Below, piece by piece: positions 24,609-33,925 of a stretch of 40,232 nucleotides of DNA. Positions within the stretch are counted from its first letter, which is position 1; the number at the start of each line of letters is the position of its first letter. The stretch comes from an uncultured Actinomycetes bacterium (lineage in GTDB: Bacteria; Actinomycetota; Thermoleophilia; Solirubrobacterales; Solirubrobacteraceae). The notes beneath the pieces were generated by a model that saw nothing but the letters and a program-made list of their open reading frames with translations, made no database searches and had not been told where the DNA came from. The translations under genes and the position numbers were made by a program. The stretch lies in the NCBI GenBank assembly GCA_937888775.1, contig CALAQT010000200.1, positions 1-40,232 of the forward strand. The letters are read 5' to 3'.

Positions 24609-27145
24609 CCCAGACAGCCCTGCTTGCGCCCGATAGCGCCATCGCCCCGGCACAACCCACGCTGCGCGCCGGGGACGGGCCCACGGTGGCGGGTTCCGGG
24701 AATCCCGAGGCGAAACGGGCATCGTCGCCCGGGCGCCCGGAGGCGCGGCTGGAGATCCCCGGCTATGACCTCGGCGCGGCGCTGGCTTTGCAGCGTGAGC
24801 TGGGCGTCAGCCACGTGGTCGCGCAGATCCTCGTCCGCCGGGGACTTGCCCGCAGCGACGAGGCCCGGGCCTTCCTGGCGGCGAATGAGGCGCACGAGCC
24901 CGGTGAGTTCGTCGGACTCGACCGCGCGCTGGCGCTGATCGGCGATCACCTCACGCGGGGATCGCGGATCACCGTCCACGGTGACTACGACGTCGACGGC
25001 GTCTGCGCGACCGCGATCATGGTGCGGGCGCTGCGCTCTCTCGGAGCCACCGTGGACTGGTTCTTGCCTAGTCGGATGCAGGACGGCTACGGCCTCTCAT
25101 CCGCGACCGTGGCGCGCCTGGCCAGGCGCGGCACGGGGCTGCTGCTGACGGTCGACTGCGGGATCACGGCGGTTGAGGAAGTCGCCGCGGCGCGGGCGGC
25201 CGGTTTGGACGTCGTGATCACCGACCACCACGCTCCCCGTGTGGACGGTGAGCTGCCCGACTGCCCGATCGTGCATCCGATCGTCGGGCACTACCCGTGC
25301 CCGCATCTGTGCGGCACCGGCGTGGCGTTCAAGGTCGCCCAGGCACTGGGCGCCGGCACGGTCGCGCAGGACATCGAGCTCGTCGCGCTGGCCACGGTTG
25401 CCGACCTGGTGCCGCTGACCGGCGAGAACCGCCGGCTGGTGAGGGAAGGCCTGCGAGTCCTGGCCAACACTGCCAAGCCGGGGCTGCGCGCGCTGATGGC
25501 CGTCTCCCGCGCGGACCCGAGCGCGCTGGACTCCCAAGCGCTCGGCTTTCGCCTCGCGCCGAGGATCAACGCCGCGGGACGGCTGCGGCGGCCCGATGCC
25601 GGTCTGGAGCTGCTGCTCACCGACGATCGCGCCCGGGCCGATGAGATCGCCGCCGAGCTCGACGCGATCAACGCCGAGCGCCGGGCGGTTGAGCAGCGCA
25701 TCGTGTGGCAGGCCGAGGCCCAGGTCTCAGAGCTCGGCGAACGCAGCGCCTACGTGCTCAGCGCCGAGGACTGGCATCCGGGGGTGATCGGGATCGTCGC
25801 CTCGAGGATCGTCGAGCATCACCACCGCCCGGCGATTCTGATCGCGCTGGATGGGGAGCTGGGGACTGGTTCGGGGCGCAGCATCCCCGGCTTTGACCTG
25901 CTCGGCGCGCTGCACGCCGGTGGCGAGCACCTGGAGCGCTACGGTGGCCACCGAGCCGCCGCCGGCCTGACGATCAGGCGAGAGATGGTCGACCGCTTCC
26001 GTGACGCGGTCGAGCACCATGCCGGCGAGCTGCTGACAGAGGAGTTGCTGGCGCGCCGTGAGCGGGTCGACGCGATCGTGTCGGGCATCGAGCTCGGCAT
26101 GCCGCTGGCCGAGGAGCTGGAAACGCTGGAGCCGTGCGGTCTGGGCAACCCGGCGCCGCGGCTGCTGATCCCGGGGGGACGTTTCGGCGACCTGCGGCGG
26201 ATGGGGGAGGGGCGCCATGCGCGCTTCTCGGTCCGCTCGGGGGGTGTGCGGGCCAACGCGGTCGCGTTCGGTTGCGAGGGGCGCCTGAAGGCCGACCCGA
26301 CCGAGCCGCTGGATGCCACCTTCAAGCTGGCGCGAAACGTCTACAACGGCACCGTTTCACCGCAGCTCGTGCTGCATCATTCCCAGCCCTGCCGGCCGGC
26401 CAGGATCGAGGTGCTGGGCGAACCCCAGGATTTCCTGGCGGCCGTGCTGAGCGAGCTCGACGACCCGTTTGTCGGACCGCCTCAGACCCCGCCGGTGGGG
26501 GGGACCCCGGGTCGCACGCTGCTCGACCGCCGCGGCGAGAGCCCACTCGCCGTGCTGGCCGATGCGTGCGCGGCCGGCGGCGTGCTGGCTGTGTGCGCGG
26601 ACGTGCCCCGCCGGCTCGCCGGGTTGCAGACCAGGGTCGGCGGCTTCACGCTGATCTCCTACCGAGCGCTGGCCCGGGAGCCGGCGCCGGGGAGCCGGTT
26701 TGGCGCCCTCGTGGCCCTCGATCCGCCCGCCGATCAAGGATCGGCGCAACTGCTTCAGACCGGTCAGGGTTTCACCCATTGGGCCTGGGGCGACGCTGAG
26801 CTACGCTTTGCGCAGCAGATGCACGAGCTGGAGTACGGACTCCGCGCTTCACTCGTCACCCTCTACCGGGGCCTCAGGCAGCGGAAGCGGGTGGCCGGGG
26901 AGGAGCTCGAGCGACTGCTTCGCGGCGACGGTCCGCACGGTCGTTCGGCCGGTTTGGCCGCCCGACTGGTGAGGGTGCTAGCGGAGCTGGAGCTCGTCAG
27001 CCTCGATCGGGATCTGCCGGCCCTGGCGACAGCGGGTGCAGCGCCGACCGCGCTGGAGCGCTCGCCGTCATTCAGGGTCTATGCACAGCGATACGAGGAT
27101 GGCCAGCAATACCTGAGCAGCGCAAATCACCGAGTAAGCGGCTAA
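24605..27145 (+). CDS. recJ: Single-stranded-DNA-specific exonuclease RecJ
   Basis: This is an 846-residue DHH-family 5'-3' exonuclease for recombination and repair. Motif I is HGDYDVDGVCATAIM and motif II LLLTVDCGITAVEE. Motif III is VVITDHHAPR with the DHH triad, and motif IV is ATVADLVPL. The DHHA1 domain has GSGRSIPGFDL and RYGGHRAAAGLTI. An OB-like domain follows (LEPCGLGNPAPRLLIPG). The last 250 residues, beyond the Escherichia RecJ core, resemble the C-terminal domain of Bacillus RecJ. The first 45 residues are low in complexity and may be disordered. The start lies in a duplicated promoter/start region, so translation from the first ATG would be abortive. Confidence 0.93.
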   Translation: MPQTALLAPDSAIAPAQPTLRAGDGPTVAGSGNPEAKRASSPGRPEARLEIPGYDLGAALALQRELGVSHVVAQILVRRGLARSDEARAFLAANEAHEPGEFVGLDRALALIGDHLTRGSRITVHGDYDVDGVCATAIMVRALRSLGATVDWFLPSRMQDGYGLSSATVARLARRGTGLLLTVDCGITAVEEVAAARAAGLDVVITDHHAPRVDGELPDCPIVHPIVGHYPCPHLCGTGVAFKVAQALGAGTVAQDIELVALATVADLVPLTGENRRLVREGLRVLANTAKPGLRALMAVSRADPSALDSQALGFRLAPRINAAGRLRRPDAGLELLLTDDRARADEIAAELDAINAERRAVEQRIVWQAEAQVSELGERSAYVLSAEDWHPGVIGIVASRIVEHHHRPAILIALDGELGTGSGRSIPGFDLLGALHAGGEHLERYGGHRAAAGLTIRREMVDRFRDAVEHHAGELLTEELLARRERVDAIVSGIELGMPLAEELETLEPCGLGNPAPRLLIPGGRFGDLRRMGEGRHARFSVRSGGVRANAVAFGCEGRLKADPTEPLDATFKLARNVYNGTVSPQLVLHHSQPCRPARIEVLGEPQDFLAAVLSELDDPFVGPPQTPPVGGTPGRTLLDRRGESPLAVLADACAAGGVLAVCADVPRRLAGLQTRVGGFTLISYRALAREPAPGSRFGALVALDPPADQGSAQLLQTGQGFTHWAWGDAELRFAQQMHELEYGLRASLVTLYRGLRQRKRVAGEELERLLRGDGPHGRSAGLAARLVRVLAELELVSLDRDLPALATAGAAPTALERSPSFRVYAQRYEDGQQYLSSANHRVSG

Positions 27146-27183
27146 GCCGGGCGGGCGGACACCCGAAGGCGAGCGCCGATGCG

Positions 27184-29541
27184 GTGTCGGGCGCCCAGGG
27201 CGCTCCCGCTGACGGGCGCGCGGGATCCTCGGTGATGCTGACGGGATCGCGTCCGGTGGTCGACCGCGTGCCAGACCAGGCTGCGCGGGAGCTGATCGAG
27301 CGCGCCGAGCTGTCCGAGATCGAGCAGCGGCTGCTGGCCGACCTGTTCGCGATCGTCGAGGAGCACGCCAACCACGCGGCCGTGGTGATCGACCGCGACC
27401 GTGTGGAGGACGCGTTCGTTTACGCATGCGTCCACCACGCCGACCAGCGCCGGAGGTCAGGCGAGGACTTCATCATCCATCCCGTCGGCGTCGCGAAGAT
27501 CTGTGCCGGGATGCGGCTCGACACCGACACGCTGTGCGCCGCGCTGCTGCACGACACAGTCGAGGACACGAGCGCGTCGCTCGAGGAGGTCACGGCCGCA
27601 TTCGGCGAGGAGATCGGCGGACTGGTCGACGGGGTGACCAAGCTCACCGGCCTGACGTTCCAGTCTCGTGACGAGGCCCAGGCCGAGAACTACCGCAAGA
27701 TGATGGTCGCGATGGCCACGGATGTTCGCGTGATCCTGATCAAGCTCGCCGACCGCCTGCACAACATGCGCACGATCGCCGCGATGCCCAAGCAGAAGCA
27801 GATCGAGAAGTCGCGTGAGACGCTGGACATCTACGCGCCGATCGCCCATCGGCTGGGAATCCACGCGATCAAATGGGAGCTGGAGGATCTGGCCTTTCAG
27901 ACCCTTCACCCGCGCAAGTACTCAGAGATCAAGGGGCTCGTAGCCCAGCAGCGCGCCGAGCGCGAGAGCTACGTCAACGGGGCGGGCCAATACCTTTCCA
28001 AGGAGCTGGGCGAACTCGGCATCCACGCGGAGATCTCCGGTCGAGCCAAGCACTTCTACTCGATCTACTCCAAGATGACCAAGAAGGGGCGCGAGTTCAA
28101 CGAGATCTACGACCTCACCGCGATGCGGGTGATCGTCGACTCGGTCAAGGACACCTACGGCGCCGTGGGCGTGATCCACTCGCTCTGGAAGCCCCTGCCG
28201 GGCCGCTTCAAGGACTTCATCGCGATGCCGAAGTTCAACATGTACCAGTCGCTGCACACGACGGTGATCGGCCCTGAGGGCCGGCCGCTGGAGATCCAGA
28301 TCCGCACCCGGGAGATGCACGACCTGGCCGAATACGGGATCGCCGCGCACTGGATGTACAAGGAGGACGCGACCGCGCCCGACGCCGCCCGGGAGTTGCG
28401 CGGCCAGGACCGCAAGCTCAAGTGGCTGCGCTCGCTGCTGGACTGGCAGCAGGAAATGAGTGACCCCCGCGAATTCATGGAGACGCTGAAGGTCGACCTG
28501 TTCGAGGACGAGGTGTTCGTGTTCACGCCCAAGGGTGAGGTCAAGTCACTCGCCGCCGGCGCGACCCCACTCGACTTTGCCTACGAGATCCACACTGATG
28601 TCGGGCACCGCTGCGTGGGCGCCAAGGTCAACGGCAAGATCGTCCCGCTCTCCTCCCAGCTGCATTCGGGCGACATCGTCGAGGTGCTGACCTCCAAGCG
28701 CGAGCGCGGACCCTCCCGGGATTGGCTGGCGCTGGTCAAGACGACCCGCGCGCGCAACAAGATCAAGGCGTGGTTCAAGGCCGAGTCGCGCCGCGACAGT
28801 GAGCACACCGGCCGCGAGCTGCTCCAGGAGCACCTGCGCAAGCAGGGCCTCCCCGCGCAGAAGATCGTCGGTTCCCCGCTGTTGGCCGACGTGATTCGCG
28901 AGATGGGCTTCCGCAAGGGAGACGACTTCTACATCGCGGTGGGGGCCGCCAAGATCTCGCCCAAGATCGTCGTCAACAAGGTCATGCAGCGCCTCAAGCA
29001 GGGGGAGGCGGCCGAGTCCGCGCCGACCGCCACCGACGATCTGCTGCAGACGCGGCGCCGCCGCACGCGGCCGACGACATCCTCGGCGCGCTACGGCATC
29101 TCGGTGCAGGGGATCGACGAGGTGATGCTGCGCCTGGCCAAGTGCTGTCGCCCGGTGCCCGGTGATCCGATCGTCGGCTACATCTCGCTCGGCCGCGGGA
29201 TCACGATCCACCGTGAGGACTGCCCCAACGTCGCCGTGCTCAAGAAGGATCCGGACCGTTTCACCGAGGTGGCCTGGGATGGGGACGCCGAGACCTCCTT
29301 CCGGGTTGAGATCGAGGTCGACGGCTGGGATCGCCACCGGCTGCTGGAGGACATGTCGCGCACGTTCGCCGAGGCCGGGATCAACATCCTCGACGCCCAT
29401 TGCACCGTCAACCATCCGATGGTCAAGAACCGGTTCGTGGTGGAGGTGGGGGATACCCGCACGCTTGACCAGGCGATCAACCGGCTACGGAACATCGACG
29501 CCGTGTTCGACGCCTACCGCGTGACACCCGGCGCCGGCTGA
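27184..29541 (+). CDS. rel: Bifunctional (p)ppGpp synthetase/hydrolase Rel
   Basis: This 785-residue RelA/SpoT homologue sets the stringent-response alarmone level. The HD hydrolase domain is intact (HHADQRRRSGEDFIIHPVGV, ALLHDTVEDT), so it should degrade (p)ppGpp. The synthetase domain has GRAKHFYSIYSKMTKKG, YDLTAMRVIVDS and LEIQIRTREMHD. TGS (DEVFVFTPKGEVKSLAAGAT), helical, zinc-finger-like (AKCCRPVPGD, HREDCPN) and ACT (RVEIEVDGWDRHRLLEDMS) domains follow. The GTG at 27184 was chosen; GTG at 27232 or ATG at 27235 would remove 16 or 17 low-complexity residues. It follows recJ by 38 bp and is probably in the same operon. Confidence 0.95.
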   Translation: MSGAQGAPADGRAGSSVMLTGSRPVVDRVPDQAARELIERAELSEIEQRLLADLFAIVEEHANHAAVVIDRDRVEDAFVYACVHHADQRRRSGEDFIIHPVGVAKICAGMRLDTDTLCAALLHDTVEDTSASLEEVTAAFGEEIGGLVDGVTKLTGLTFQSRDEAQAENYRKMMVAMATDVRVILIKLADRLHNMRTIAAMPKQKQIEKSRETLDIYAPIAHRLGIHAIKWELEDLAFQTLHPRKYSEIKGLVAQQRAERESYVNGAGQYLSKELGELGIHAEISGRAKHFYSIYSKMTKKGREFNEIYDLTAMRVIVDSVKDTYGAVGVIHSLWKPLPGRFKDFIAMPKFNMYQSLHTTVIGPEGRPLEIQIRTREMHDLAEYGIAAHWMYKEDATAPDAARELRGQDRKLKWLRSLLDWQQEMSDPREFMETLKVDLFEDEVFVFTPKGEVKSLAAGATPLDFAYEIHTDVGHRCVGAKVNGKIVPLSSQLHSGDIVEVLTSKRERGPSRDWLALVKTTRARNKIKAWFKAESRRDSEHTGRELLQEHLRKQGLPAQKIVGSPLLADVIREMGFRKGDDFYIAVGAAKISPKIVVNKVMQRLKQGEAAESAPTATDDLLQTRRRRTRPTTSSARYGISVQGIDEVMLRLAKCCRPVPGDPIVGYISLGRGITIHREDCPNVAVLKKDPDRFTEVAWDGDAETSFRVEIEVDGWDRHRLLEDMSRTFAEAGINILDAHCTVNHPMVKNRFVVEVGDTRTLDQAINRLRNIDAVFDAYRVTPGAG

Positions 29542-29557
29542 GCGGCGGTCAGGGCCA

Positions 29558-31024
29558 CTAGCCCAGCTCGGGGCCGAGGCGTTCCCGCGGCGCCGGCGCG
29601 CGGACGTCGACCGTACGGGTCCGCATCGAGGGGAGCTTGGTGATCAGCACCGCTCGCCCGGTCGGCAGCGACTTGATCTCGTTGGGGTGAACGACGAACT
29701 GCTCTACCTGACGTCTGGTGCCCCGACCTGCGTGGCGGTCACCGAGCAGCCCGCTCCCGATCCGCTCGGTCTCATCCCAGGCCCGCTGGGTGCCGGCCAT
29801 CTGGGCGATCGTCTGCGCCGAGGCGGGGACGTCCTGGCGGTGGGCGAGCTTGACGGCCGTGTTGCCCAGCACCTGATCGCGCAGCCCGGAGGCGGCCCGG
29901 TCGAGATCGGCCAGCTCCTGCGTGGCCAGCAGCACGCTGGCGCCCGATTCGCGTCCCCGCGCCAGCAACGCGATCACATTGTCGCTGCCCAGCGCGGAGA
30001 ACTCGTCGATCGCGATGATCGCCTGGGCGGCTGCCTGACGCGGCGCCTGGCGCGTCAGACGGTCACCAACGGCGCTGACCAGATCCTGCACCGCGAGGGT
30101 GCCCAGCTGGGCCGAGAGCTTGCCGTAGGTGCTGGAGTTCAGGCTGAAGAGGATCACCTGCGGGCCACACAGCGCCGTCCGAACGTCGATCGTGGGGTCT
30201 GACCGGCCCGCCGGCGCGGGCTCCAGGAACGCTCCCGTGTGGGATTCGCTGATGATCGCCAGCCGGGTGCCCAGGCCTCGTACCGCGCTGATCTGATCGG
30301 GCGTCAGGGTGGCCAGGTAGTCCTGGATCCGGTCCGCGACGGAGCGGGGAAGGCCGCGGAGCAGGGCCGAGAGCCGGATCGGATCCATCAGATCCACGAC
30401 TGCACCCAGCGTTGGGGGGTGCTGCGGATCGGCTTGCGCGAGCACCCGCAGGGCCGTCTGCACATAGCGCTCCGCCGCGCGCTGATAATGAGGCTCGGTG
30501 AACCGCTCGGTGGCGATCAGCTTGTCCTTGAGCTCGGTCGGATTACCGTGCGCCAGCGGGTTCCAGTACGCCCCGCCATCCGGGGTCCAGAGCGCGAACG
30601 GCCTCCCGGCCGACGCCGCGGCGTCGGCGAGCGTGCTGGCAAACGCGGGTGAGCCCTTCATGTCGATCGCCACGACCGGCGTGCCGCGGCGGATGTGGTC
30701 GGTCAGGATCTGCAGCAGCGACGTTGACTTGCCCGCGCCGCTGGCGCCGAGGATCAGGGCGTGGGCCGACAGCTGCCGATCGCTGATCAGGACCTCGCCA
30801 CCTCCGGCGTCGCGCCCCAGGACCACGGCGCCGTCAACCCCACGCGGCCCGGCCGCCCGCGTGCGACGAGCGACCCGTGAGCGGGCCACCGCGATCACCG
30901 CCGAGACGGCTGCGGTCGCCAGCAGCCCGATCCCGGCCCACAAGAGCGGGACCGCCAGTACCACGAACAGGATCGGGATCGTCCAGTACGGGCGACGGCG
31001 AGTGACCGGTGGGCGCGGGTTCAT
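29558..31024 (-). CDS. Type IV coupling protein-like ATPase (TraD/VirD4/HerA group)
   Basis: This is a 488-residue membrane-anchored ATPase. Two hydrophobic segments (IPILFVVLAVPLLWAGIGL, ATAAVSAVIAVA) precede an ATPase core. Walker A GASGAGKST is at about 93-101, VVAIDMKGSP follows, and Walker B is AIIAIDEFSAL near 345. The sensor region is SGASVLLATQELADL, and the end reads FVVHPNEIKSLPTGRAVLI, a phrase typical of TraD/TraG-type coupling proteins. Such proteins pump DNA or proteins through type IV secretion channels. No relaxase, VirB4 or channel gene lies nearby. The ATG overlaps the stop of the winged-helix gene by 4 nt, so the two form a unit. The actual substrate is unknown. Confidence 0.8.
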   Translation of the reverse strand: MNPRPPVTRRRPYWTIPILFVVLAVPLLWAGIGLLATAAVSAVIAVARSRVARRTRAAGPRGVDGAVVLGRDAGGGEVLISDRQLSAHALILGASGAGKSTSLLQILTDHIRRGTPVVAIDMKGSPAFASTLADAAASAGRPFALWTPDGGAYWNPLAHGNPTELKDKLIATERFTEPHYQRAAERYVQTALRVLAQADPQHPPTLGAVVDLMDPIRLSALLRGLPRSVADRIQDYLATLTPDQISAVRGLGTRLAIISESHTGAFLEPAPAGRSDPTIDVRTALCGPQVILFSLNSSTYGKLSAQLGTLAVQDLVSAVGDRLTRQAPRQAAAQAIIAIDEFSALGSDNVIALLARGRESGASVLLATQELADLDRAASGLRDQVLGNTAVKLAHRQDVPASAQTIAQMAGTQRAWDETERIGSGLLGDRHAGRGTRRQVEQFVVHPNEIKSLPTGRAVLITKLPSMRTRTVDVRAPAPRERLGPELG

Positions 31025-31791
31025 CGCGTTCGCTGCCCCGAGCGCTCGCCCGCTCGCCCACCGCCACGAATGCGCGCGCTGGCCCGGCCCGTCGAAGGGC
31101 GACCCGCGGCACCGAAGCTCACCGGCGCTACGCGCACCAGCGATGAGATCCCCAGCTTCCTGGCCGCTGCACGCACCCGGTGGGCGACCTGCCGGTCGTC
31201 GGTCAGGTACACGACGGCGTCCACGCGGGCGTCGACCGCATAGCCACCCAGGATGCCCTCAAGCCGCGTCCTGCCCTTGCCTGAGAGCTCCAGTTCGAGC
31301 GCGATCCGGTGCCCGCCCGTGTCGGTGAGCATCAGGTCGGGATAGTGCAGGCGCACTCCGCCGCCCGGGCCCACCCCGCCCAATCGCACCCCCAGCGGGT
31401 CCGCCCGCCCATCCTGCCCGCCATCGTGGGAGCGCAGGCGGCGCTCTGAGAGGACCTGGCGCAGCTCGCCGAATGCGCCGTTCCTCGCGGCTAGCCACAG
31501 CCAGGCTACGCCCACGTCGTGGTCATAGCAGCGCAGGTCGATGGCGGCCCGCGGAAGGTCGCTGCCGACCAGTCCGAGCCCCTTGGCGGTGATCCGGTAA
31601 CAGCCTGGCCGCGCGTGGAAGATCTGATCGCAGACGAGCAATCCGGGGGCGCTCAACGCCCTCAGCCGAGCGCCGGCGACAGCCGCGGAGACGCCCAGCA
31701 GCGCCTGGACGTGGGCGGCCAGCACGAGGCGATGCTCGGACACGAACTCCAGTGCCGCGCGGTCACGGTCGGTGATCCGGATCCCGGCCAC
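31021..31791 (-). CDS. Replication-relaxation-like winged-helix protein with possible nuclease fold
   Basis: This is a 256-residue protein. The first 75 residues read as a winged helix (ITDRDRAALEFVSEHRLVLAAHV, LGVSAAVAGARLRALSAPGLLV), as in the replication-relaxation family named after plasmid replication proteins. The region 100-215 contains YPDLMLTDTGGHRIALELELSGK and VDAVVYLTDDRQVAHRVRAAA. A 'D...E.E.K' array of this kind is seen in PD-(D/E)XK nucleases, so a nuclease or degenerate nuclease is possible. The C-terminal 40 residues are basic and disordered. The GTG at 31791 starts at the winged helix. The 4-nt overlap ties it to the ATPase gene. Assignment to the family is from memory. Confidence 0.65.
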   Translation of the reverse strand: MAGIRITDRDRAALEFVSEHRLVLAAHVQALLGVSAAVAGARLRALSAPGLLVCDQIFHARPGCYRITAKGLGLVGSDLPRAAIDLRCYDHDVGVAWLWLAARNGAFGELRQVLSERRLRSHDGGQDGRADPLGVRLGGVGPGGGVRLHYPDLMLTDTGGHRIALELELSGKGRTRLEGILGGYAVDARVDAVVYLTDDRQVAHRVRAAARKLGISSLVRVAPVSFGAAGRPSTGRASARIRGGGRAGERSGQRTR

Positions 31792-31865
31792 GCATAACTG
31801 AGCCCCGGCGGGTGGCTTTTTCGCCCTCCGGCGGCGTCAGAGCCAGATTCGCCCTCTGGCGGCGG

Positions 31866-31934
31866 CGTCAGAGCCCGGGGTGGGGCAGCGTCAGAGCCCG
31901 GGATGGGGCGGCGTCAGAGCCCGGGGTGGGGCAG
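31866..31934. repeat. Three 23-bp tandem repeats at a gene end
   Basis: Units lie at 31866-31888, 31889-31911 and 31912-31934; units 1 and 3 are identical and unit 2 differs at two positions. Unit 3 contains the final codons and stop of the secreted-protein gene on the minus strand, and the copies carry the same stop triplet further on. Two related units with GCGTCAGAGCC lie just before (about 31821-31865). The rest of the 122-bp gap (31792-31913) shows nothing else. Confidence 0.85.
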
Positions 31935-32836
31935 CGACCGGGTGTTGACCACCTGAAACTCACGGCCGCTGAGATGCCCGAGTGCGGCCAGCGCATTCAT
32001 GTTCCAGTGCCGGCTGGGCGCGCCGGAGATGGACCAGGCGGGGCCGTTGTCGGCCAGCAGCATGCCGTAGGTCTTCAGCGCCCGGGCGATCACCCGCGCC
32101 TGGCGGGGCAGCCGGGAGATGTTGACGCTGGCCTTCAGCCGCACGCGGATCCCCATCGGCGCCAGGCCGATGCAGGTGGTGGCGAAGTGCCGCGCCGGGT
32201 AGACATAACGTGGCGCCGTGCAGGGCGCCGTGAAGCGCAGCGCGTGATCGATGACGCCGTTGGCCACCTCGTCATAGCGCGCCAGGCCCGGCAGGATCGG
32301 CAGCCCCGCGGCGTCGGCAGAGGTCCAGCCGGCCGGGCGCAGTTGATCTGAGCGCAGGTCGAAGACCGCCCCCGAGCCTGCGGTCCAGGACCGCCCACCG
32401 CCACTCGGATAGGCGCTGAACAGCTCATAGTCCGTGCACGTGTCGCGCTCCACCACGAGCACGTGCCGGTCACCATGTGATGCGGCGCCGCCCTGAATTG
32501 GCACCCCGGCGGGCAGCGGGTAGTAGCGCCCGGTGGACTGCGACGCGTACTGGAACTTTACCGGCGACCACCGCGTGCTCCCGGAAACGACGCGATGGGG
32601 GATGCCCTCGCCGCCGGTGCCGAAGCCAGCGTGGAGGGGAGCTCCGAGGCCGATGCTCGCGATCAGACTGGCCGAGTCGGCGGCCACCGGGAGGCGGTTC
32701 ACGCGCTGGTTCCAGGGGCTGTTGGGCGGGAACACCGGGCAGCGCGGGGCGCCCGGAAGCGGGCGCGCACGGACTATCGCTACAGCGACAGGAGCGTGAG
32801 CGAGCAGCAGATCGCGATGAGCGCAAGGCGTCTCAT
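31914..32836 (-). pseudogene. Secreted conserved protein, frameshifted after the signal peptide start
   Basis: The long frame (31914-32735) encodes a conserved exported protein. It has FPPNSPWNQRVNRLPVAADS, GDRHVLVVERDTCTDYELFS, GSGAVFDLRSDQLRPAGWTS, ADAAGLPILPGLARYDEV and KTYGMLLADNGPAWSISG, a family of unknown function that I know from actinobacteria. It lacks a signal peptide. Upstream, an ATG at 32836 opens MRRLALIAICCSLTLLSL and then hits TAG at 32782. A one-base change there would join this hydrophobic start to AVAIVRARPLPGAPRCP in the main frame, giving a normal secretion signal. TATGAT ends 9 nt before that ATG. So the gene is either broken by a recent indel or the sequence has an error. 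If the protein starts at GTG 32735, it would be about 273 residues and cytoplasmic. Confidence 0.7.
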
Positions 32837-32845
32837 TGATCAGCG

Positions 32846-32851
32846 ATCATA
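32846..32851 (-). promoter_or_regulatory. -10 box of the secreted-protein gene
   Basis: TATGAT on the minus strand ends 9 nt before the ATG at 32836. It supports that ATG, rather than the GTG at 32735, as the original start. Confidence 0.5.
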
Positions 32852-32871
32852 GGCGCCACCCTGGTCGCCGT

Positions 32872-33861
32872 TCAAGATAGGACCAGGATGCCCTTAGGCC
32901 TGACTCCGAAAACCGCCTCGGCGGCCTCGCCGATGTAGTCCCCGTCGACCTGCAGCGGCAGTGGCCGCTCGTCGAGCGAGCGGACCGTCAGCGACGCCAC
33001 CCCGGAGAACGGATGGACCTGACGGTGACGGGCCAGGCGTGTACCCCGAGCCAGCGCGCGCCAGGTGATCGTCGGTATGTCGAGCAGGCTGGCGCGACGG
33101 AGCACGATCCCGGCGAGATCGCCACTCTGAAGCGTCGCGCCCTCGCCCATGTCGACCGGGCGCCGCCCGAAATAGGTGTAGGGCGCGGCGTTCTGCACGA
33201 CCACTGTTACGCCGTCGACGCGGGCACTGCCGAAGTCGATCTCCATCCTCGGCGGGTGCACGAGATAGCTGCGGGTGAACGTCCTGATGCCCGTCCAGGC
33301 GTAGTACCACTCGCCGACCCGGGCCTTCAGACGGGGGTGGGCGTCCACCTTCTCCACCACGCTCGCGTCCAGGCCCACGCCGGCCGAGAACAGGAACTGG
33401 CGCTCGTTGATGAAGCCGACGTCCACCCGCCGAGGCCGCCAGTCGTCGGCCAGGCGCAGCAGATGCTCGGTCGCGTCGACCACATCGGTGGGAATCCCGA
33501 GCATCCGGCAATATACGTTGGTGCGCCCACCGGGCAGGCAGGTGAGCGCCGTGTCGGAGCCGGCCAGGCCGTTGGCCGCCTCGTTGACCGTGCCGTCGCC
33601 GCCGAAGGCGACCACCACGTCGTATCCGTCCCGCGCGGCATCGCGACACAGCTCAGTGGCGTGGTCACGGGCCTCGGTATCGACCGCGTCGACCTGGAAG
33701 CTGCCCCGCAGCGCGTAGACCACCAGGTGCTTAAGCCGATCGGAAACCGTGGTCGCGTACGGATTGACGATCACCAGCATCCGCTTGTTCGGCGTCCCGC
33801 CGCCGTTGAGGCCCAGGGTCGCCTCCAGGCGCTCGATCGGGTCAGTTGACGCGGGCGCCAT
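32872..33861 (-). CDS. Diacylglycerol kinase-family lipid kinase (YegS/DgkB-like)
   Basis: This is a 329-residue soluble kinase that should phosphorylate a lipid such as diacylglycerol, sphingosine or a glycolipid with ATP. The catalytic domain is clear: KRMLVIVNPYATTVSDRL at the start, VVVAFGGDGTVNEAANGLAG with the GGDGT loop at 87-91, and CLPGGRTNVYCRMLGIP, where most relatives have GGTxN. The C-terminal beta-sandwich runs from FSAGVGLDASVVEKV to PLPLQVDGDYIGE. The exact lipid cannot be read from the sequence. The ATG at 33861 has a purine-rich AGAGG close by. The upstream 64 bp to the S-box promoter are shared with the divergent thrC operon. Confidence 0.88.
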   Translation of the reverse strand: MAPASTDPIERLEATLGLNGGGTPNKRMLVIVNPYATTVSDRLKHLVVYALRGSFQVDAVDTEARDHATELCRDAARDGYDVVVAFGGDGTVNEAANGLAGSDTALTCLPGGRTNVYCRMLGIPTDVVDATEHLLRLADDWRPRRVDVGFINERQFLFSAGVGLDASVVEKVDAHPRLKARVGEWYYAWTGIRTFTRSYLVHPPRMEIDFGSARVDGVTVVVQNAAPYTYFGRRPVDMGEGATLQSGDLAGIVLRRASLLDIPTITWRALARGTRLARHRQVHPFSGVASLTVRSLDERPLPLQVDGDYIGEAAEAVFGVRPKGILVLS

Positions 33862-33925
33862 CGCCTCTGCTCAACACCGGTGGCCGGGGGTCGTTACGCG
33901 CTGGTGGGCGCAGGGCTCAATCATC

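Noticed and set aside
29558..31791. Complete conjugative element
   Set aside because: There is no relaxase, VirB4-like ATPase, integrase or flanking attachment repeat in the window.
31801..31825. Plus-strand terminator (stem before TTTTT)
   Set aside because: No plus-strand gene ends there, and the stem is imperfect.
31821..31934. CRISPR-like array
   Set aside because: The units are directly adjacent without unique spacers of constant length, and no cas genes are near.
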